DNA of 64,000 nt, from the NCBI RefSeq assembly GCF_900566075.1, contig NZ_UPHU01000001.1, positions 6,014,325 through 6,078,324 of the forward strand, in the 5' to 3' direction. Source of the DNA: Mycobacterium pseudokansasii (GTDB lineage Bacteria > Actinomycetota > Actinomycetes > Mycobacteriales > Mycobacteriaceae). Positions 54,513-63,300 of this stretch are shown one piece after another. A program made the translations under genes and the position numbers. Under the pieces are notes generated by a model, which was not told where the DNA came from, did no database searches, and saw only the letters and a program-made list of their open reading frames with translations. Numbering within the stretch: position 1 is the stretch's first letter; each line of letters starts with the position of its first letter.

Positions 54513-55871
54513 TCAGAGGCCGACTGCGCGCTCCAATTCCTTCAGCGAGGTCTCCAGGTGTCCGAGCACGCGCTGCAGGTGTGGGACGCTGCGGCGGCAG
54601 CCCACGAGTCCGAAGTCCAGACTGTCGGCGGTACTGGTCAAAGTGATGTTGAGCGCTTGACCGTCGAGCACGAGGGACATCGGATAGTTGCCGACCATCC
54701 TGGCGCCGTTGAAATAGCGTGGCTCGCGCACGCCGGGCACGTTCGAGACGCACACGTTGAACGGCGGCGGCGTCATCCTGGTCAGGCCGGGCACGGTATG
54801 GAGCGCGGCCGGGCTCAACAGCAGCAGTGACAGCGCCATCGCTTGCGCCCGAGGCAACTGTGAGAGAACGTTCTTGTTGTCGCGCATCGACGCATGAATG
54901 ACGTCCAGGCGGTCGGCCGGGTCGTCGAGGTGGGTAGCCAGGTTGCACAACACCGCCCCGACCATATTTCCGCCCACCGAGTCGTGATGGTTGCGAAGGC
55001 TTACCGGCACCATCGCTACCAGCGGTGCGTCCGGCAGCGCGTCGTTGTCGTCGAGGTAGGCGCGCAGCGCGCCGGCGCACATCGCCAGCACGACGTCGTT
55101 AAGGCTAACTCCGGCAGCGTCTTTGACCGTCCTGACCCGGTCCAACTCCCAGGACTGGGCGGCGCAGCGCCGCGCGCCGCCGACGGCGACGTTCAGCATG
55201 GTGCGCGGCGTCCCGAAGGGCAATGTCAGCTGCTGTTCCAGCAACGCTGACCGCGCCAACCGAAGCGTCGACGGGGCAAGCCCGCCAACGGATGCCAGCA
55301 TTCCACCGAGCCGGTGCAACCGCCCGCGGCGCTGCCGGCTGCGCGGGGAGCGCGAAGGTGCGGGTGACCACGGAGCCCGGAAGTCGGTGTCGTCGTCATC
55401 GGCCGAAAGTGACTGCCGCATCAGCGTGAGTCCGGATACGCCGTCGATCAGTGCGTGATGCATCTTCGAGTAGATCGCAAACCGCCCATCCTTGAGGCCC
55501 TCGATCACGTGTGTTTCCCACAGCGGCCGATGGCGATCGAGGAGGTTGGCGTGCAGCCTCGAGGTGAGCTCCAGCAGCTCGCGGACCCGGCCCGGCGCCG
55601 GCAACGCGGATCGTCGCACGTGGTAGCCGAGGTCGACGTCGTTGTCGGTGGACCAGCCGACGTTGGCGATCGAGCCATGCAAAGAGCTCGGCCGCTTGCG
55701 GAAAAGCGGTGCTATGTCCTGGCATTCGAGCATCGCCCGGTGGGTCTCGCGCACGAATGCCCGGCCGGCACCCGCAGGCGGCTCGAACAGCTGCAGCGCC
55801 CCGACGTGCAGCGGATGCTCGCGCGACTCCGCGGCCAGAAACAGCGCGTCGACCGGTGACATCAGTTCCAT
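54513..55871 (-). CDS. Wax ester synthase/diacylglycerol acyltransferase (second copy)
   Basis: 452-residue WS/DGAT family acyltransferase. HHALIDG gives His138, His139 and Asp143, matching the paralogue at 35370-36731. It starts with MELMSPVDALFLAAESREHP and ends SLKELERAVGL. Likely makes triacylglycerol or wax esters. It lies 42 bases downstream of the MymA-like monooxygenase; in M. tuberculosis the mymA operon also contains Tgs-like genes (Rv3087, Rv3088), so a partial mymA-type operon is plausible. Confidence 0.92.
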   Translation of the reverse strand: MELMSPVDALFLAAESREHPLHVGALQLFEPPAGAGRAFVRETHRAMLECQDIAPLFRKRPSSLHGSIANVGWSTDNDVDLGYHVRRSALPAPGRVRELLELTSRLHANLLDRHRPLWETHVIEGLKDGRFAIYSKMHHALIDGVSGLTLMRQSLSADDDDTDFRAPWSPAPSRSPRSRQRRGRLHRLGGMLASVGGLAPSTLRLARSALLEQQLTLPFGTPRTMLNVAVGGARRCAAQSWELDRVRTVKDAAGVSLNDVVLAMCAGALRAYLDDNDALPDAPLVAMVPVSLRNHHDSVGGNMVGAVLCNLATHLDDPADRLDVIHASMRDNKNVLSQLPRAQAMALSLLLLSPAALHTVPGLTRMTPPPFNVCVSNVPGVREPRYFNGARMVGNYPMSLVLDGQALNITLTSTADSLDFGLVGCRRSVPHLQRVLGHLETSLKELERAVGL

Positions 55872-55913
55872 CCGTGTACTCCCCTCATGGCCCCTGGGCC
55901 GGTTAGCGGCCGG

Positions 55914-57425
55914 TCAGCCCGTCAAGACCAACCCGGACGTGTCGGCGCCGTCCGACGTGGTGAAGCGCAGGTGGTCATCGTCGACCGGGCCCTCGCGCAG
56001 CATTTTTCGGTCCGCCTGGTAGTCCATGCAGACCTGCCATGATCCTTCGGTTCCCTGGTGGGGGAACTGGGCCATCGCCCGCCGGACGTAGCCGGCGGAC
56101 AAGTCCAGGAACGGCCGAGTCGACATTGCCGCGGGCACCTGCGGGCAGCAGACATCGTGTCCGTTGGCGTCCATGTGGGCCAGCAGCCGGCAGAAGTGCT
56201 CGCATACCAGCCCGACCTTGAGCGTCCACGACGAGTTGGTGTAGCCGAACAGGTAGGCGAAGTTGGGGACGTCGCTGAGCAGAAAGCTCTTGAATGCCAC
56301 CTTTTCCGAGATGTCGACGGCGGTGCCGTCCACCGAGAACTTGATGCCTCCGAATGCCAGCAGGTTCAAACCGGTTGCGGTGACCACGATGTCGGCCTCC
56401 AGCTCCCGCCCGGATGCCAGCCGGATCCCGCGCTCGGTGAAGGTGTCGATCCGGTCGGTGACCACCGAAGCCCGGCCCTCACGGATGGCCCGGAACATGT
56501 CGGCGTCGGGCACCGCGCACAGCCGCTGGTCCCACGGGTTGTACGCGGGCCGGAAGTGCTCGTCGACCGGATACCCGGCCGGCAGTTGCCGGGCGTTGAG
56601 GTGACGGATCAGCCGCCGGGCGGCCTGCGGATAGTGCTGGCAGAACCGCCAGACGAGTCGCTGCTTGGCAACGTTCTTCGTGCGGGTGAGGGCGTAGGCA
56701 CGGTCGCGGCCGACCAATTTGGGCAAGGTGTTGGCGATGCGGTCCTTCGACGGCACCGGGACCACGTAGGTCGGCGAACGCTGCAACATGGTCACGTGTC
56801 CGGCGGACTCGGCCATGGCCGGCACCAACGTGACCGCGGTTGCGCCGCTGCCGATGATCACCACCCGCTTGCCGCGGTAGTCCAGGTCTTCGGGCCAGTG
56901 CTGGGGGTGCACGATCTGCCCGCTAAACCGTTGCCGGCCGGGAAATTCCGGCGTATATCCCGCGTCGTAGCGGTAGTAGCCGCTGGCGCAGAAGAGCCAT
57001 CCGCAACTCATGGTCACCCGTTCGCCGCAAGCCTGGCCGTCGCGCGAGCGCTCGATCTGCACCAGCCAGCGTGCGTCACGGCTGGACCATGCCGCCTCGA
57101 TCACCTTGTGCCCGAACCGGATCGCCGCGCCGATGCCGTTCTCGGCCACCGTCTGGCGAAGGTAGGACATGATGGCGTCCGCGCTGGCGATCGCCTTGTC
57201 GTTCTCCCACGCCTTGAACTCGTAGCTGAACGTGTGCAGATCGGAGTCCGACCGAATTCCCGGGTACCGGAACAGGTCCCATGTCCCGCCGATGTCGCCG
57301 CGGGCCTCCACGATGGCGAACGTCTTGGCCGGCTGCATTGTCCGCAGGTAGTAAGCAGCGCCGATGCCGGAGATACCGGCACCAACTATCAACACGTCGA
57401 CGTGCTCGATGCTGCTGGATTCCAT
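55914..57425 (-). CDS. Flavin-containing Baeyer-Villiger-type monooxygenase (MymA-like)
   Basis: 503-residue flavoprotein of the EthA/MymA class. The FAD motif GAGISGIGAAYYL is near residue 15; the NADPH motif GSGATAVTLVPAM is near 195; and the fingerprint FPGRQRFSGQIVHPQHWP lies between. DLFRYPGIRSDSDLHTFSYEF is typical of this family. Relatives oxidise ketones or thio-drugs (EthA) or act in cell-envelope lipid changes in acid (MymA, Rv3083). ATG 57425 is chosen from alignment with the FAD motif. Upstream lies a set of four phased GACA repeats. Confidence 0.9.
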   Translation of the reverse strand: MESSSIEHVDVLIVGAGISGIGAAYYLRTMQPAKTFAIVEARGDIGGTWDLFRYPGIRSDSDLHTFSYEFKAWENDKAIASADAIMSYLRQTVAENGIGAAIRFGHKVIEAAWSSRDARWLVQIERSRDGQACGERVTMSCGWLFCASGYYRYDAGYTPEFPGRQRFSGQIVHPQHWPEDLDYRGKRVVIIGSGATAVTLVPAMAESAGHVTMLQRSPTYVVPVPSKDRIANTLPKLVGRDRAYALTRTKNVAKQRLVWRFCQHYPQAARRLIRHLNARQLPAGYPVDEHFRPAYNPWDQRLCAVPDADMFRAIREGRASVVTDRIDTFTERGIRLASGRELEADIVVTATGLNLLAFGGIKFSVDGTAVDISEKVAFKSFLLSDVPNFAYLFGYTNSSWTLKVGLVCEHFCRLLAHMDANGHDVCCPQVPAAMSTRPFLDLSAGYVRRAMAQFPHQGTEGSWQVCMDYQADRKMLREGPVDDDHLRFTTSDGADTSGLVLTG

Positions 57426-57530
57426 GTGCGTGTCCTGTTCGGATGGGATCTGCCCCGCGGACCTCGCCGTCCGTGGGGAGGTGGCTGAACCGTCGAACAC
57501 ACCTTGGCGCACATCGCAGCATCGCGTCTT

Positions 57531-57565
57531 GACAGCAGGGGACAATATTTTGACAATTGAGGACA
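57531..57565. promoter_or_regulatory. Four helically phased GACA repeats upstream of the monooxygenase
   Basis: GACA occurs at 57531, 57541, 57552 and 57562, spaced 10, 11 and 10 bases, one DNA turn each. The set begins 106 bases before the monooxygenase start at 57425. Phased direct half-sites are typical of AraC- or MarR/TetR-type operators or repeated activator sites. No regulator gene is adjacent. Confidence 0.45.
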
Positions 57566-57661
57566 GATGTTGGTGGTCTTGAGCACATCGGCACAACGCC
57601 GCGCGGCGACGGTAACGACGTTGCCGACCGGGAGCCCGACAGCACAGCGGCCGGAAGTGCG

Positions 57662-58060
57662 CTACAAGTCGGTCAGGTCGTCGGGCACGTCGACGGAGTG
57701 CTCTTTCAGCGTCTCGAGCGGCACCACTTCGAGGGTGCGCTCATGGGTGGCGGCCAGTACCACCGGAGCCGCGCAGCCATCGTGGTGGGCCCTTAGCCAA
57801 TTCATCGCGGTCACGCACCAGCGGTCACCCGGGAGCAGCCCGGGGAAGCGGTACTCGGGAACTGGCGTCGACAGGTCGTTGCCGATCGAGCGCTGATGCT
57901 CGAGGAATTCGGCGGTCACGACTGCGCAGATGGTATGCCGGCCCAGGTCTTCCGGGCCGGTGGAACAGCAGCCGTCGCGATAGAAGCCGGTCAGCGGGTC
58001 GGTACCGCACGGTTGCAGGGGGCCGCCCAGCACGTTGCGGTCAGGCTGGCGTTCAGGCAC
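57662..58060 (-). CDS. DUF2237 family protein
   Basis: 132-residue protein with the DUF2237 pattern: NVLGGPLQPCGTDPLTGFYRDGCC at the start, HTICAVVTAEFLEHQRSIGNDL, FPGLLPGDRWCVTAMNWL and a C-terminal VVLAATHERTLEVVPL. The conserved Cys and His/Asp positions suggest metal binding, but the function is unknown. GTG 58060 is used. It is transcribed on the same strand between the PE35-like gene and the monooxygenase. Confidence 0.88.
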   Translation of the reverse strand: MPERQPDRNVLGGPLQPCGTDPLTGFYRDGCCSTGPEDLGRHTICAVVTAEFLEHQRSIGNDLSTPVPEYRFPGLLPGDRWCVTAMNWLRAHHDGCAAPVVLAATHERTLEVVPLETLKEHSVDVPDDLTDL

Positions 58061-58124
58061 CTGCCCAGTATCGCGCTTTCCGGCCGTGGATCCGCGAAGC
58101 TGCGACCGGTATGCCGTGCTGCGG

Positions 58125-58460
58125 CTACCCGGCTGCCATCCGGAAGCCGGGCAGCGGTCCCACGCCGGTCAAGCTGGTGGCCGCAGCGGTGTCGACATCG
58201 GTGTACATCCGCGCGATGTCGGCGAAGGCCTCTCCGGCCCGTCGCAGCTCTTCTTGCGCCGCTTGATTGAGAGCCAGCAGCTGGACGGCCTCCGCCGTGA
58301 ACGCGGCCACCGCTTGGGCCGAGACTTCGTCGGCCCCGGCGGGCAGCAGCGAGGTCAGCGGGGTCGATGCCGTCGCACCGGCCTGCAGTCCTTGGGAGGC
58401 GTTGTCGGCAACCCGCGCACCGATGTCGGCGGCTGCCGGATCGATAGACATCGACTGCAT
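58125..58460 (-). CDS. PE35-like protein, orphan
   Basis: 111-residue PE protein matching M. tuberculosis PE35 (Rv3872) in pattern. MSIDPAAADIGARVADNA, LPAGADEVSAQAVAAFTAEA and LRRAGEAFADIARMYTDVD correspond to the whole PE35 domain. A 14-residue C-terminal extension ends PGFRMAAG. In M. tuberculosis PE35 sits with PPE68, esxB and esxA in ESX-1; none of these is nearby here. GGAG lies eight bases before ATG 58460. It may be a substrate or chaperone partner for a PPE encoded elsewhere. Confidence 0.85.
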   Translation of the reverse strand: MQSMSIDPAAADIGARVADNASQGLQAGATASTPLTSLLPAGADEVSAQAVAAFTAEAVQLLALNQAAQEELRRAGEAFADIARMYTDVDTAAATSLTGVGPLPGFRMAAG

Positions 58461-58867
58461 GTGTTTCTCCTGTATAGCGCCAGTCAGTGGTGGTCAGCGA
58501 CGAGGTAACCGGGGCCTCAAACGATGTCAGTAGCGATAGTAGTAGTACGGCATAGTTTTTATCTGCAAATCTTGAAAAATCGGCCCTTACGTTCGTAGCG
58601 CACTGTTCGGTGAGCCTTGGCATCGCCACGGCTCGAAATCGCCTTCGAAAGCGGCCCTCGAAAGCGGCGGGGGCCGGATGGCATTCGTGGCGGCGTGCCG
58701 CACGTCTGCGCCCAACCTCTCCACACTCCACGGTCTTAGCACCGTTTCGGTTCACCTGCACCCCAAAAAATTTCGCGGGCCAATGCGGCCAGCCCCGACG
58801 TGGGCGATCGGCGGCAACGGCCAGATTGGCCCGTCGGCTTCACTGCCTGCGTGTTAGGTTCAGCGGC
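58461..58867. other. Intergenic region, divergent promoters
   Basis: 407 bases between the divergent PE35-like and DUF6941-like genes. The left part (58520-58570) is AT-rich and repetitive (GATAGTAGTAGTACGG), probably the PE35 promoter. The right end carries TAGGTT at 58855-58860, the leaderless promoter of the next gene. No additional gene was supported. Confidence 0.4.
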
Positions 58868-58870
58868 GTG
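58855..58870 (+). promoter_or_regulatory. Leaderless promoter, TAGGTT box
   Basis: TAGGTT at 58855-58860 is seven bases before GTG 58868. The sequence between and around it closely resembles that at 63285-63300 before the paralogous gene, so both are likely used in the same way. Confidence 0.55.
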
Positions 58871-59254
58871 ATACTTACGGGTGCCTTCCTGGCCGACGCC
58901 GCCGCCGTGGTGGACAACAAACTCAACGTGCAGGGCGGCGTACTGTCGCGATTTGCCGTCGGGCCGGACCGGTTGGCCCGGTTTGTCTTGGTGGTGCTGA
59001 CGCAGTCGGAGCCGGGCAGTTCCGACGACCGGCAGCTCAACATCGAGGCAAGGCCTCCCGCGGATGCCGAGGCAATACGCCTGCAGTTCGAAGTGCCCGA
59101 AGCGGCGGTCGCGGAGTTTCCCGGGTTCGCCTTCTTCGAGATCCAGCTGCGCTTGCCCGTCGACGGCCGTTGGGTGTTGGTCGTGACCGCCGACACCGGA
59201 GCGATCTCGCTCCCGGTTCTGGTCAGCGAGATGCCGCCGTCGTCCGGCTTCTGA
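58868..59254 (+). CDS. DUF6941-like beta-sandwich protein
   Basis: 128-residue protein: a short ILTGAFLADAAAVVDNKLNV start, GGVLSRFAVGPDRLARFVLV, a middle acidic strand set, and a closing LRLPVDGRWVLVV with SLPVLVS. The pattern VDNKLNVxGG identifies the DUF6941-type family. Close to the copy at 63298-63660. Function unknown; the short beta-rich fold suggests binding rather than catalysis. Leaderless GTG start. Confidence 0.72.
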   Translation: MILTGAFLADAAAVVDNKLNVQGGVLSRFAVGPDRLARFVLVVLTQSEPGSSDDRQLNIEARPPADAEAIRLQFEVPEAAVAEFPGFAFFEIQLRLPVDGRWVLVVTADTGAISLPVLVSEMPPSSGF

Positions 59255-59336
59255 GCCGGCGTGGGGCGCTCAGCGCCGTACGGTCGGTGAGCGACTGCTC
59301 CGGCGACCACGCCTCGCGGGCCGGCCCCATCGACAA

Positions 59337-60086
59337 TCAGACGCAGTCCGAGGCGCCGTCGACGACGAAGACGGCACCGGTGGTGTAGCTGCTGTGCTCG
59401 GTGCACAAGAAGGCGACCGCGGGCGCGATCTCGCCGACCGATCCGAAACGTCGTAACGGAATATGAGCCAGCTCTGCCGCCACCAACTCGGGTGCGATGT
59501 GCATGGGTGCGGTCATCGGGGTATCGATGGTGCCCGGTGCCACCGCGTTCACCCGGATTCCCATCGGGGCCCACTTGACCGCGAGATTCCTGGTGATCGA
59601 GATGATCCCCGCCTTGGCGGCGCCGTATCCGGGTACCAGCGGCACCGCTCGCAGCGCAGACATGGACGCCATGTTGACCACGCTGGCACCGCCGCTCGCC
59701 GTGGACGCTTTCAATGCGCGGCGAAGTCCCACGGTCAATCGGTAGGGACCGGTCAGGTTGAGAGTCACCGACGTGTCGAACCCATCCGGCCTGGATTCGT
59801 CGAGCCCGCCGGGGAAGTTCGCGCCGGCGTTGTTGACGAGCACGTCCAGTCGGGCGAAACGCTGAGCCAGCTGGTCCACCGAATCGGCATCGACCAGGTG
59901 CAGCCGGTGATACGTCATGCCCGACAGGTCTGTCTCGTACTCGGCCGCGGCCGCCTTGGTTCCGGTGACCGCGACCTCGGCCCCGGCATCGCGAAACAGC
60001 GTCGCGATCGCGTGTCCGATTCCGCTGGTGCCGCCGGTGATCAGGGCGGTCGTTCCGGCGAAGTCGAAAATCACCCGCGCGGTCAC
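59337..60086 (-). CDS. Short-chain dehydrogenase/reductase
   Basis: 249-residue classical SDR. GGTSGIG at residues 18-24 binds NAD(P), LVNNAGANFPGGLDE is the NAG motif, and the catalytic set is Ser in MASMSA with Tyr-x3-Lys in GYGAAKAG. GTG 60086 overlaps the TGA of the MBL-fold gene by four bases (GTGA), so this start is preferred over an ATG at 60116. Last gene of the sulfotransferase-MBL-SDR operon. The substrate may be an alcohol produced by the MBL-fold enzyme; an inference. Confidence 0.87.
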   Translation of the reverse strand: MTARVIFDFAGTTALITGGTSGIGHAIATLFRDAGAEVAVTGTKAAAAEYETDLSGMTYHRLHLVDADSVDQLAQRFARLDVLVNNAGANFPGGLDESRPDGFDTSVTLNLTGPYRLTVGLRRALKASTASGGASVVNMASMSALRAVPLVPGYGAAKAGIISITRNLAVKWAPMGIRVNAVAPGTIDTPMTAPMHIAPELVAAELAHIPLRRFGSVGEIAPAVAFLCTEHSSYTTGAVFVVDGASDCV

Positions 60087-61315
60087 GAGTTGCTCGCGAT
60101 CTGATGCTTGAGCCATGCGCTTTCCCAGAAGTTCGTACTGTCGGCCAGCAATGTCTGGTGGGCTTGTCTGAGCACGGCGCGCGCCTGATCGTCGGGCACC
60201 AATTCGGCGAGATGGATCGCGTGCACCGGCCGGCCGGCGGCCAGGTGCGCGCGTGCCCGATCCAGCAGCGCGTCGGCGCCGGCCAATTCGACGACATCTG
60301 CCGCGACGGCGTCGAAGCCGACGGGGTAAAGCTCGGTCGTCGAACGGTGATGAAACCAGCCCGAGTAGTTCTCCCAGATCGCCCGCACATCCCAGGCGAC
60401 CTTTCCGTAGCCTTGGCCCACGTCGTATTCCGGTGGCACGCTGATCTCACGCATCAGCGTCGCGATGTCTTTTCCGGCGTTCATCCCGGCGACGGTCTGG
60501 TCGTGGATGTACTGGACGGCGTTGCGTAGCCGCGTCAGCTCTGCGTTGAGGCGTTCGGCGCCGGTGATCGGCGCGAAGTGACCGGTCACCAGAAGCTCGG
60601 GTTGCAGGTCGCGGACCCGCTCGATCGAGGAGACGGCGGTCAAGGCGTCTCGGTAGCGATCGCCGCGAATGGTGACGAGGTTGGGCACGTGCCCGAAGAT
60701 CGGGCCGAAGGTGTTGCCGCACAGGCATATTCGCTCATCAGGCAGCCACACCACGAGTGAGTCGGTGGTTTCTCCGCCCGGAACCGCCAGCAGTTCGATC
60801 CGCCGGCCACCGACCTCCAGCGCGAGGGTGTCCTCGAAGTCGAGATCGACGGCCGGGACGCTCTGAGCCGGCAGGCGGGTGCTACCCAGACGTCGCTGAA
60901 TCGCTTCGATGCCGGTCTTCAGCGTGTCTTTGAAGGCGAAGGCGCTGCGGCTGGCTCGGTACCGGATGAGGCGTTCGTTGTCGTCGCGCCACAGGGTCCA
61001 ATTCGCCTGCGCGACAACGCAGGTGTCAGGATCGCGCACACCGTCCAGACCGCCGACATGGTCGACGTGACCCTGGGTGAGGATGATGTAGCGCACCGGC
61101 GACTTGTCGACGGCGTCGAAGTTGGCGCGGTGCACCGGCCCCTCGAAACCCATGCCGGTGTTGACGATCACCCGGCCGTCCCCGGTGGTCAGCAGGTAGG
61201 CATTCGACAGGCCCGGCGAGCACCACAGACCCGGCGCGAGTTCCTCGGCCCGTTCGGCGGCCGCCGGGCGAATCTCGTCGGCGCCGGGCCGGCTGAGATA
61301 AACCGGTTCGAACAT
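60083..61315 (-). CDS. MBL-fold alkyl sulfatase-like hydrolase
   Basis: 410-residue metallo-beta-lactamase-fold protein resembling linear alkylsulfatases: N-terminal SNAYLLTTGDGRVIVNTGMGFEG, then the metal-binding LTQGHVDHVGG. The usual first His of HxHxDH is Gln81, while His83, Asp85 and His86 are present. A second metal region is in VTGHFAPI, and the C-terminal ~120 residues are helical, as in alkylsulfatases. It may cleave sulfate esters or a related substrate. Preceded by a sulfotransferase-like gene and followed by an SDR, an operon suggesting sulfated or alcohol-containing small molecules. Confidence 0.8.
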   Translation of the reverse strand: MFEPVYLSRPGADEIRPAAAERAEELAPGLWCSPGLSNAYLLTTGDGRVIVNTGMGFEGPVHRANFDAVDKSPVRYIILTQGHVDHVGGLDGVRDPDTCVVAQANWTLWRDDNERLIRYRASRSAFAFKDTLKTGIEAIQRRLGSTRLPAQSVPAVDLDFEDTLALEVGGRRIELLAVPGGETTDSLVVWLPDERICLCGNTFGPIFGHVPNLVTIRGDRYRDALTAVSSIERVRDLQPELLVTGHFAPITGAERLNAELTRLRNAVQYIHDQTVAGMNAGKDIATLMREISVPPEYDVGQGYGKVAWDVRAIWENYSGWFHHRSTTELYPVGFDAVAADVVELAGADALLDRARAHLAAGRPVHAIHLAELVPDDQARAVLRQAHQTLLADSTNFWESAWLKHQIASNS

Positions 61316-61337
61316 CGCTGCAGTCTCCTTCGTCGGG

Positions 61338-62609
61338 TCAGGACTCGGCGCGCACGTCGAATCTGTCGAAATAGAAGCCGAACCGTTCACGCAGGCGGTC
61401 GGCCGAGATACCGAAGTGGCACTGCAGGTCGTAGCGGATTCGTCCGTGCTTGCCGCGCGGATTGCCATCCAGGTACTGCTGAAAGCGCCCACGCACCTCG
61501 GGGGTCAATTCGACTCCACCGCGCCGGTAAAGCTCTTGGAGCAACGGCATTTCGTTGCCGCTGAGCCAGTGGAAGCCGACGTCGATGCTGCGCTCGGGCG
61601 GAACTGAGGCGCGGTCGCGCACGCAGGCGCGCAGCAGTCGGTGCACTCGGTCAGTCCAATAGTCCAGCAGCCAGGCCGCGTCGATACTGTTGCGGCGCAA
61701 CCGGTCGGAGTAGGCCATCATGGTGACCGCCGACTGGATCACCGCGACGGGATCGCGGTGCGTGAAAACGACCGTCGCGTCGGGGAAGGTCGCCATCAGG
61801 GGGCCCAGTTGCTCACAATGCTGCGGGCTCTTGAGGACCCAGGTACGCGGGCCGCGCAGGAACGTCAACGCCCGCAACACTTTTTTCAGGTAGCCGTAGT
61901 GACGGCGTTGGTCCAGCCCCAGATAGTAGTCGCGCCAATCAGGCACTCGCGCATGCCATTCCAAGACATAGGAGGCCATATCCAGGTCGAGGAGTTCCAC
62001 CTCCTCCTCGATGGCCTCGGGAAAGCGGTCATGCATGGCAGCCACCACCGGCGCAGTGACCATGAGTGCGTCGTGCTCGTGCTTGGCTCGCGCGTAGCGG
62101 GGGTCCACCCCGAAGCTGTCGGGGCCCTGGCCGCGAGCCGGAATGGGTTCCTGGCTTTCCCAGTACGGCAGTGCGCGCCGGCGTGGATCGGCGGCAATGA
62201 GGTTGACCAGGTGTGTGGTGCCGGATCGCGGCATCCCGACGACGATGAAAGGCTTCTCGATCAAGATCGATTCGATCTCGGGATAGCGCTTGATCAGGTC
62301 GGTCAGCGACAAGCGGTTGCGCAGCAGTCGAATCACTCGTTGCCGCAAAGTGCCGCGGGTGAGCTGGGTCAGGCCGGTGTCGCCGTCGATAGCTGCCACG
62401 TGCGCGGCCAGCCGGTCGCCGAAGCCGTCGGTGTCGTCCAGGTCGTCGGCTCCTGCCTGGTCGATCGCTTCGGCCAGCATCTGGTCGACGTCGAGCCCGA
62501 CGGGCCGCGACTCGGTGAAGTTCAGCACCTGGCGCTGCACGTCGGTCAGCGTGGGTGACGTCAGATCGGCGAAGTCGATGTCTGGGATGTCACCGCCCGT
62601 AAGGTCCAC
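61338..62609 (-). CDS. Sulfotransferase family protein
   Basis: 423-residue sulfotransferase. The 5'-phosphosulfate binding loop is GMPRSGTTH at 125-133; the 3' motif is in VVFTHRDPVAVIQSAVTMM. Between them lie WESQEPIPARG and VLEWHARVPDWRDYY, typical of mycobacterial sulfotransferases. It uses PAPS to sulfate a hydroxyl on an unknown lipid or sterol. GTG 62609 start. First gene of a three-gene operon. Confidence 0.9.
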   Translation of the reverse strand: MDLTGGDIPDIDFADLTSPTLTDVQRQVLNFTESRPVGLDVDQMLAEAIDQAGADDLDDTDGFGDRLAAHVAAIDGDTGLTQLTRGTLRQRVIRLLRNRLSLTDLIKRYPEIESILIEKPFIVVGMPRSGTTHLVNLIAADPRRRALPYWESQEPIPARGQGPDSFGVDPRYARAKHEHDALMVTAPVVAAMHDRFPEAIEEEVELLDLDMASYVLEWHARVPDWRDYYLGLDQRRHYGYLKKVLRALTFLRGPRTWVLKSPQHCEQLGPLMATFPDATVVFTHRDPVAVIQSAVTMMAYSDRLRRNSIDAAWLLDYWTDRVHRLLRACVRDRASVPPERSIDVGFHWLSGNEMPLLQELYRRGGVELTPEVRGRFQQYLDGNPRGKHGRIRYDLQCHFGISADRLRERFGFYFDRFDVRAES

Positions 62610-62840
62610 CGGGTCCCCACTCCCACGCGTCGATCGGAGTCGATCGATTATGACTCAGACGGTATCCGCGAGTGCGGAGCCCTGGTGAAGCCAGGTACAC
62701 CACCGCTCGATCAGGTGCTCGCCGGCGACGTGGCCAGCGACTACCGCCGAATAGCTGCGCCGCAGCGCCACAGCCGTCGGCGGAGCGGTACCCTGCACCG
62801 GGAGCCAAGCCATGGCTGATTTCGGCAGGAAGGTTGTGCG

Positions 62841-63266
62841 GTGCTCGTTGTCACTACCAATGACATTCCGGGTTGGGAGATCCAACGCGTCTGCGGCGAA
62901 GTCTTCGGGCTCACCGTGCGATCACGAAATGCCTTCTCGCAGATAGGTGCTGGCTTCAAATCGATGTTCGGCGGCGAGCTGCAGGGCATGACCAAGAATC
63001 TGGCCGAGAGCCGCAACGAGGCGATGGTCCGGCTGATGACCGAGGCGCGCAACAAGGGCGGTAACGCGATCATCGGGATGCGGTTCGACACCACCGAACT
63101 CGGCGACGTGTGGACCGAGATCTGCGCCTACGGCACCGCGGTGCAGGCCGTGCCGGTCACCGACGCCGCCCGTTACACCGCCTCGCAGCTCGGGTACGGC
63201 GGTGCGCCGCAGCCCCAGCAGCCGGTGCAGCAGCCGGTGCAGCAGCAGCCGTACGGCGCGGGCTGA
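62841..63266 (+). CDS. YbjQ (UPF0145) family protein
   Basis: 141-residue protein: VVTTNDIPGWEIQRVCGEVFG, SRNAFSQIGAGFKSMFGGE and ARNKGGNAIIGMRFD are the conserved YbjQ blocks. The C-terminal ~30 residues are a Gln/Pro/Tyr-rich repeat tail (QQPVQQPVQQQPYGAG), unusual for the family. YbjQ proteins form pentamers and may bind heavy metals; function uncertain. GTG 62841 follows GGAAGG. A DUF6941-like gene follows 31 bases downstream. Confidence 0.88.
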   Translation: MLVVTTNDIPGWEIQRVCGEVFGLTVRSRNAFSQIGAGFKSMFGGELQGMTKNLAESRNEAMVRLMTEARNKGGNAIIGMRFDTTELGDVWTEICAYGTAVQAVPVTDAARYTASQLGYGGAPQPQQPVQQPVQQQPYGAG

Positions 63267-63284
63267 GACCGGCCGAGAACACGG

Positions 63285-63300
63285 TAGGTTCGGCGGGATG
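63285..63300 (+). promoter_or_regulatory. Leaderless promoter, TAGGTT box
   Basis: TAGGTT at 63285-63290 is seven bases before ATG 63298. The segment from the box to the start is nearly the same as that at 58855-58870. Confidence 0.55.

Noticed and set aside
54513..57425. Complete mymA operon
   Set aside because: Only a monooxygenase and one acyltransferase of the mymA type are present; LipR, the SDR, AdhD and FadD13-like genes are not adjacent, so only a partial resemblance is claimed.
62655..62885. Minus-strand frame of 76 codons upstream of ybjQ
   Set aside because: No ribosome binding site, overlaps the YbjQ start region and shows no family pattern, though it cannot be fully excluded.
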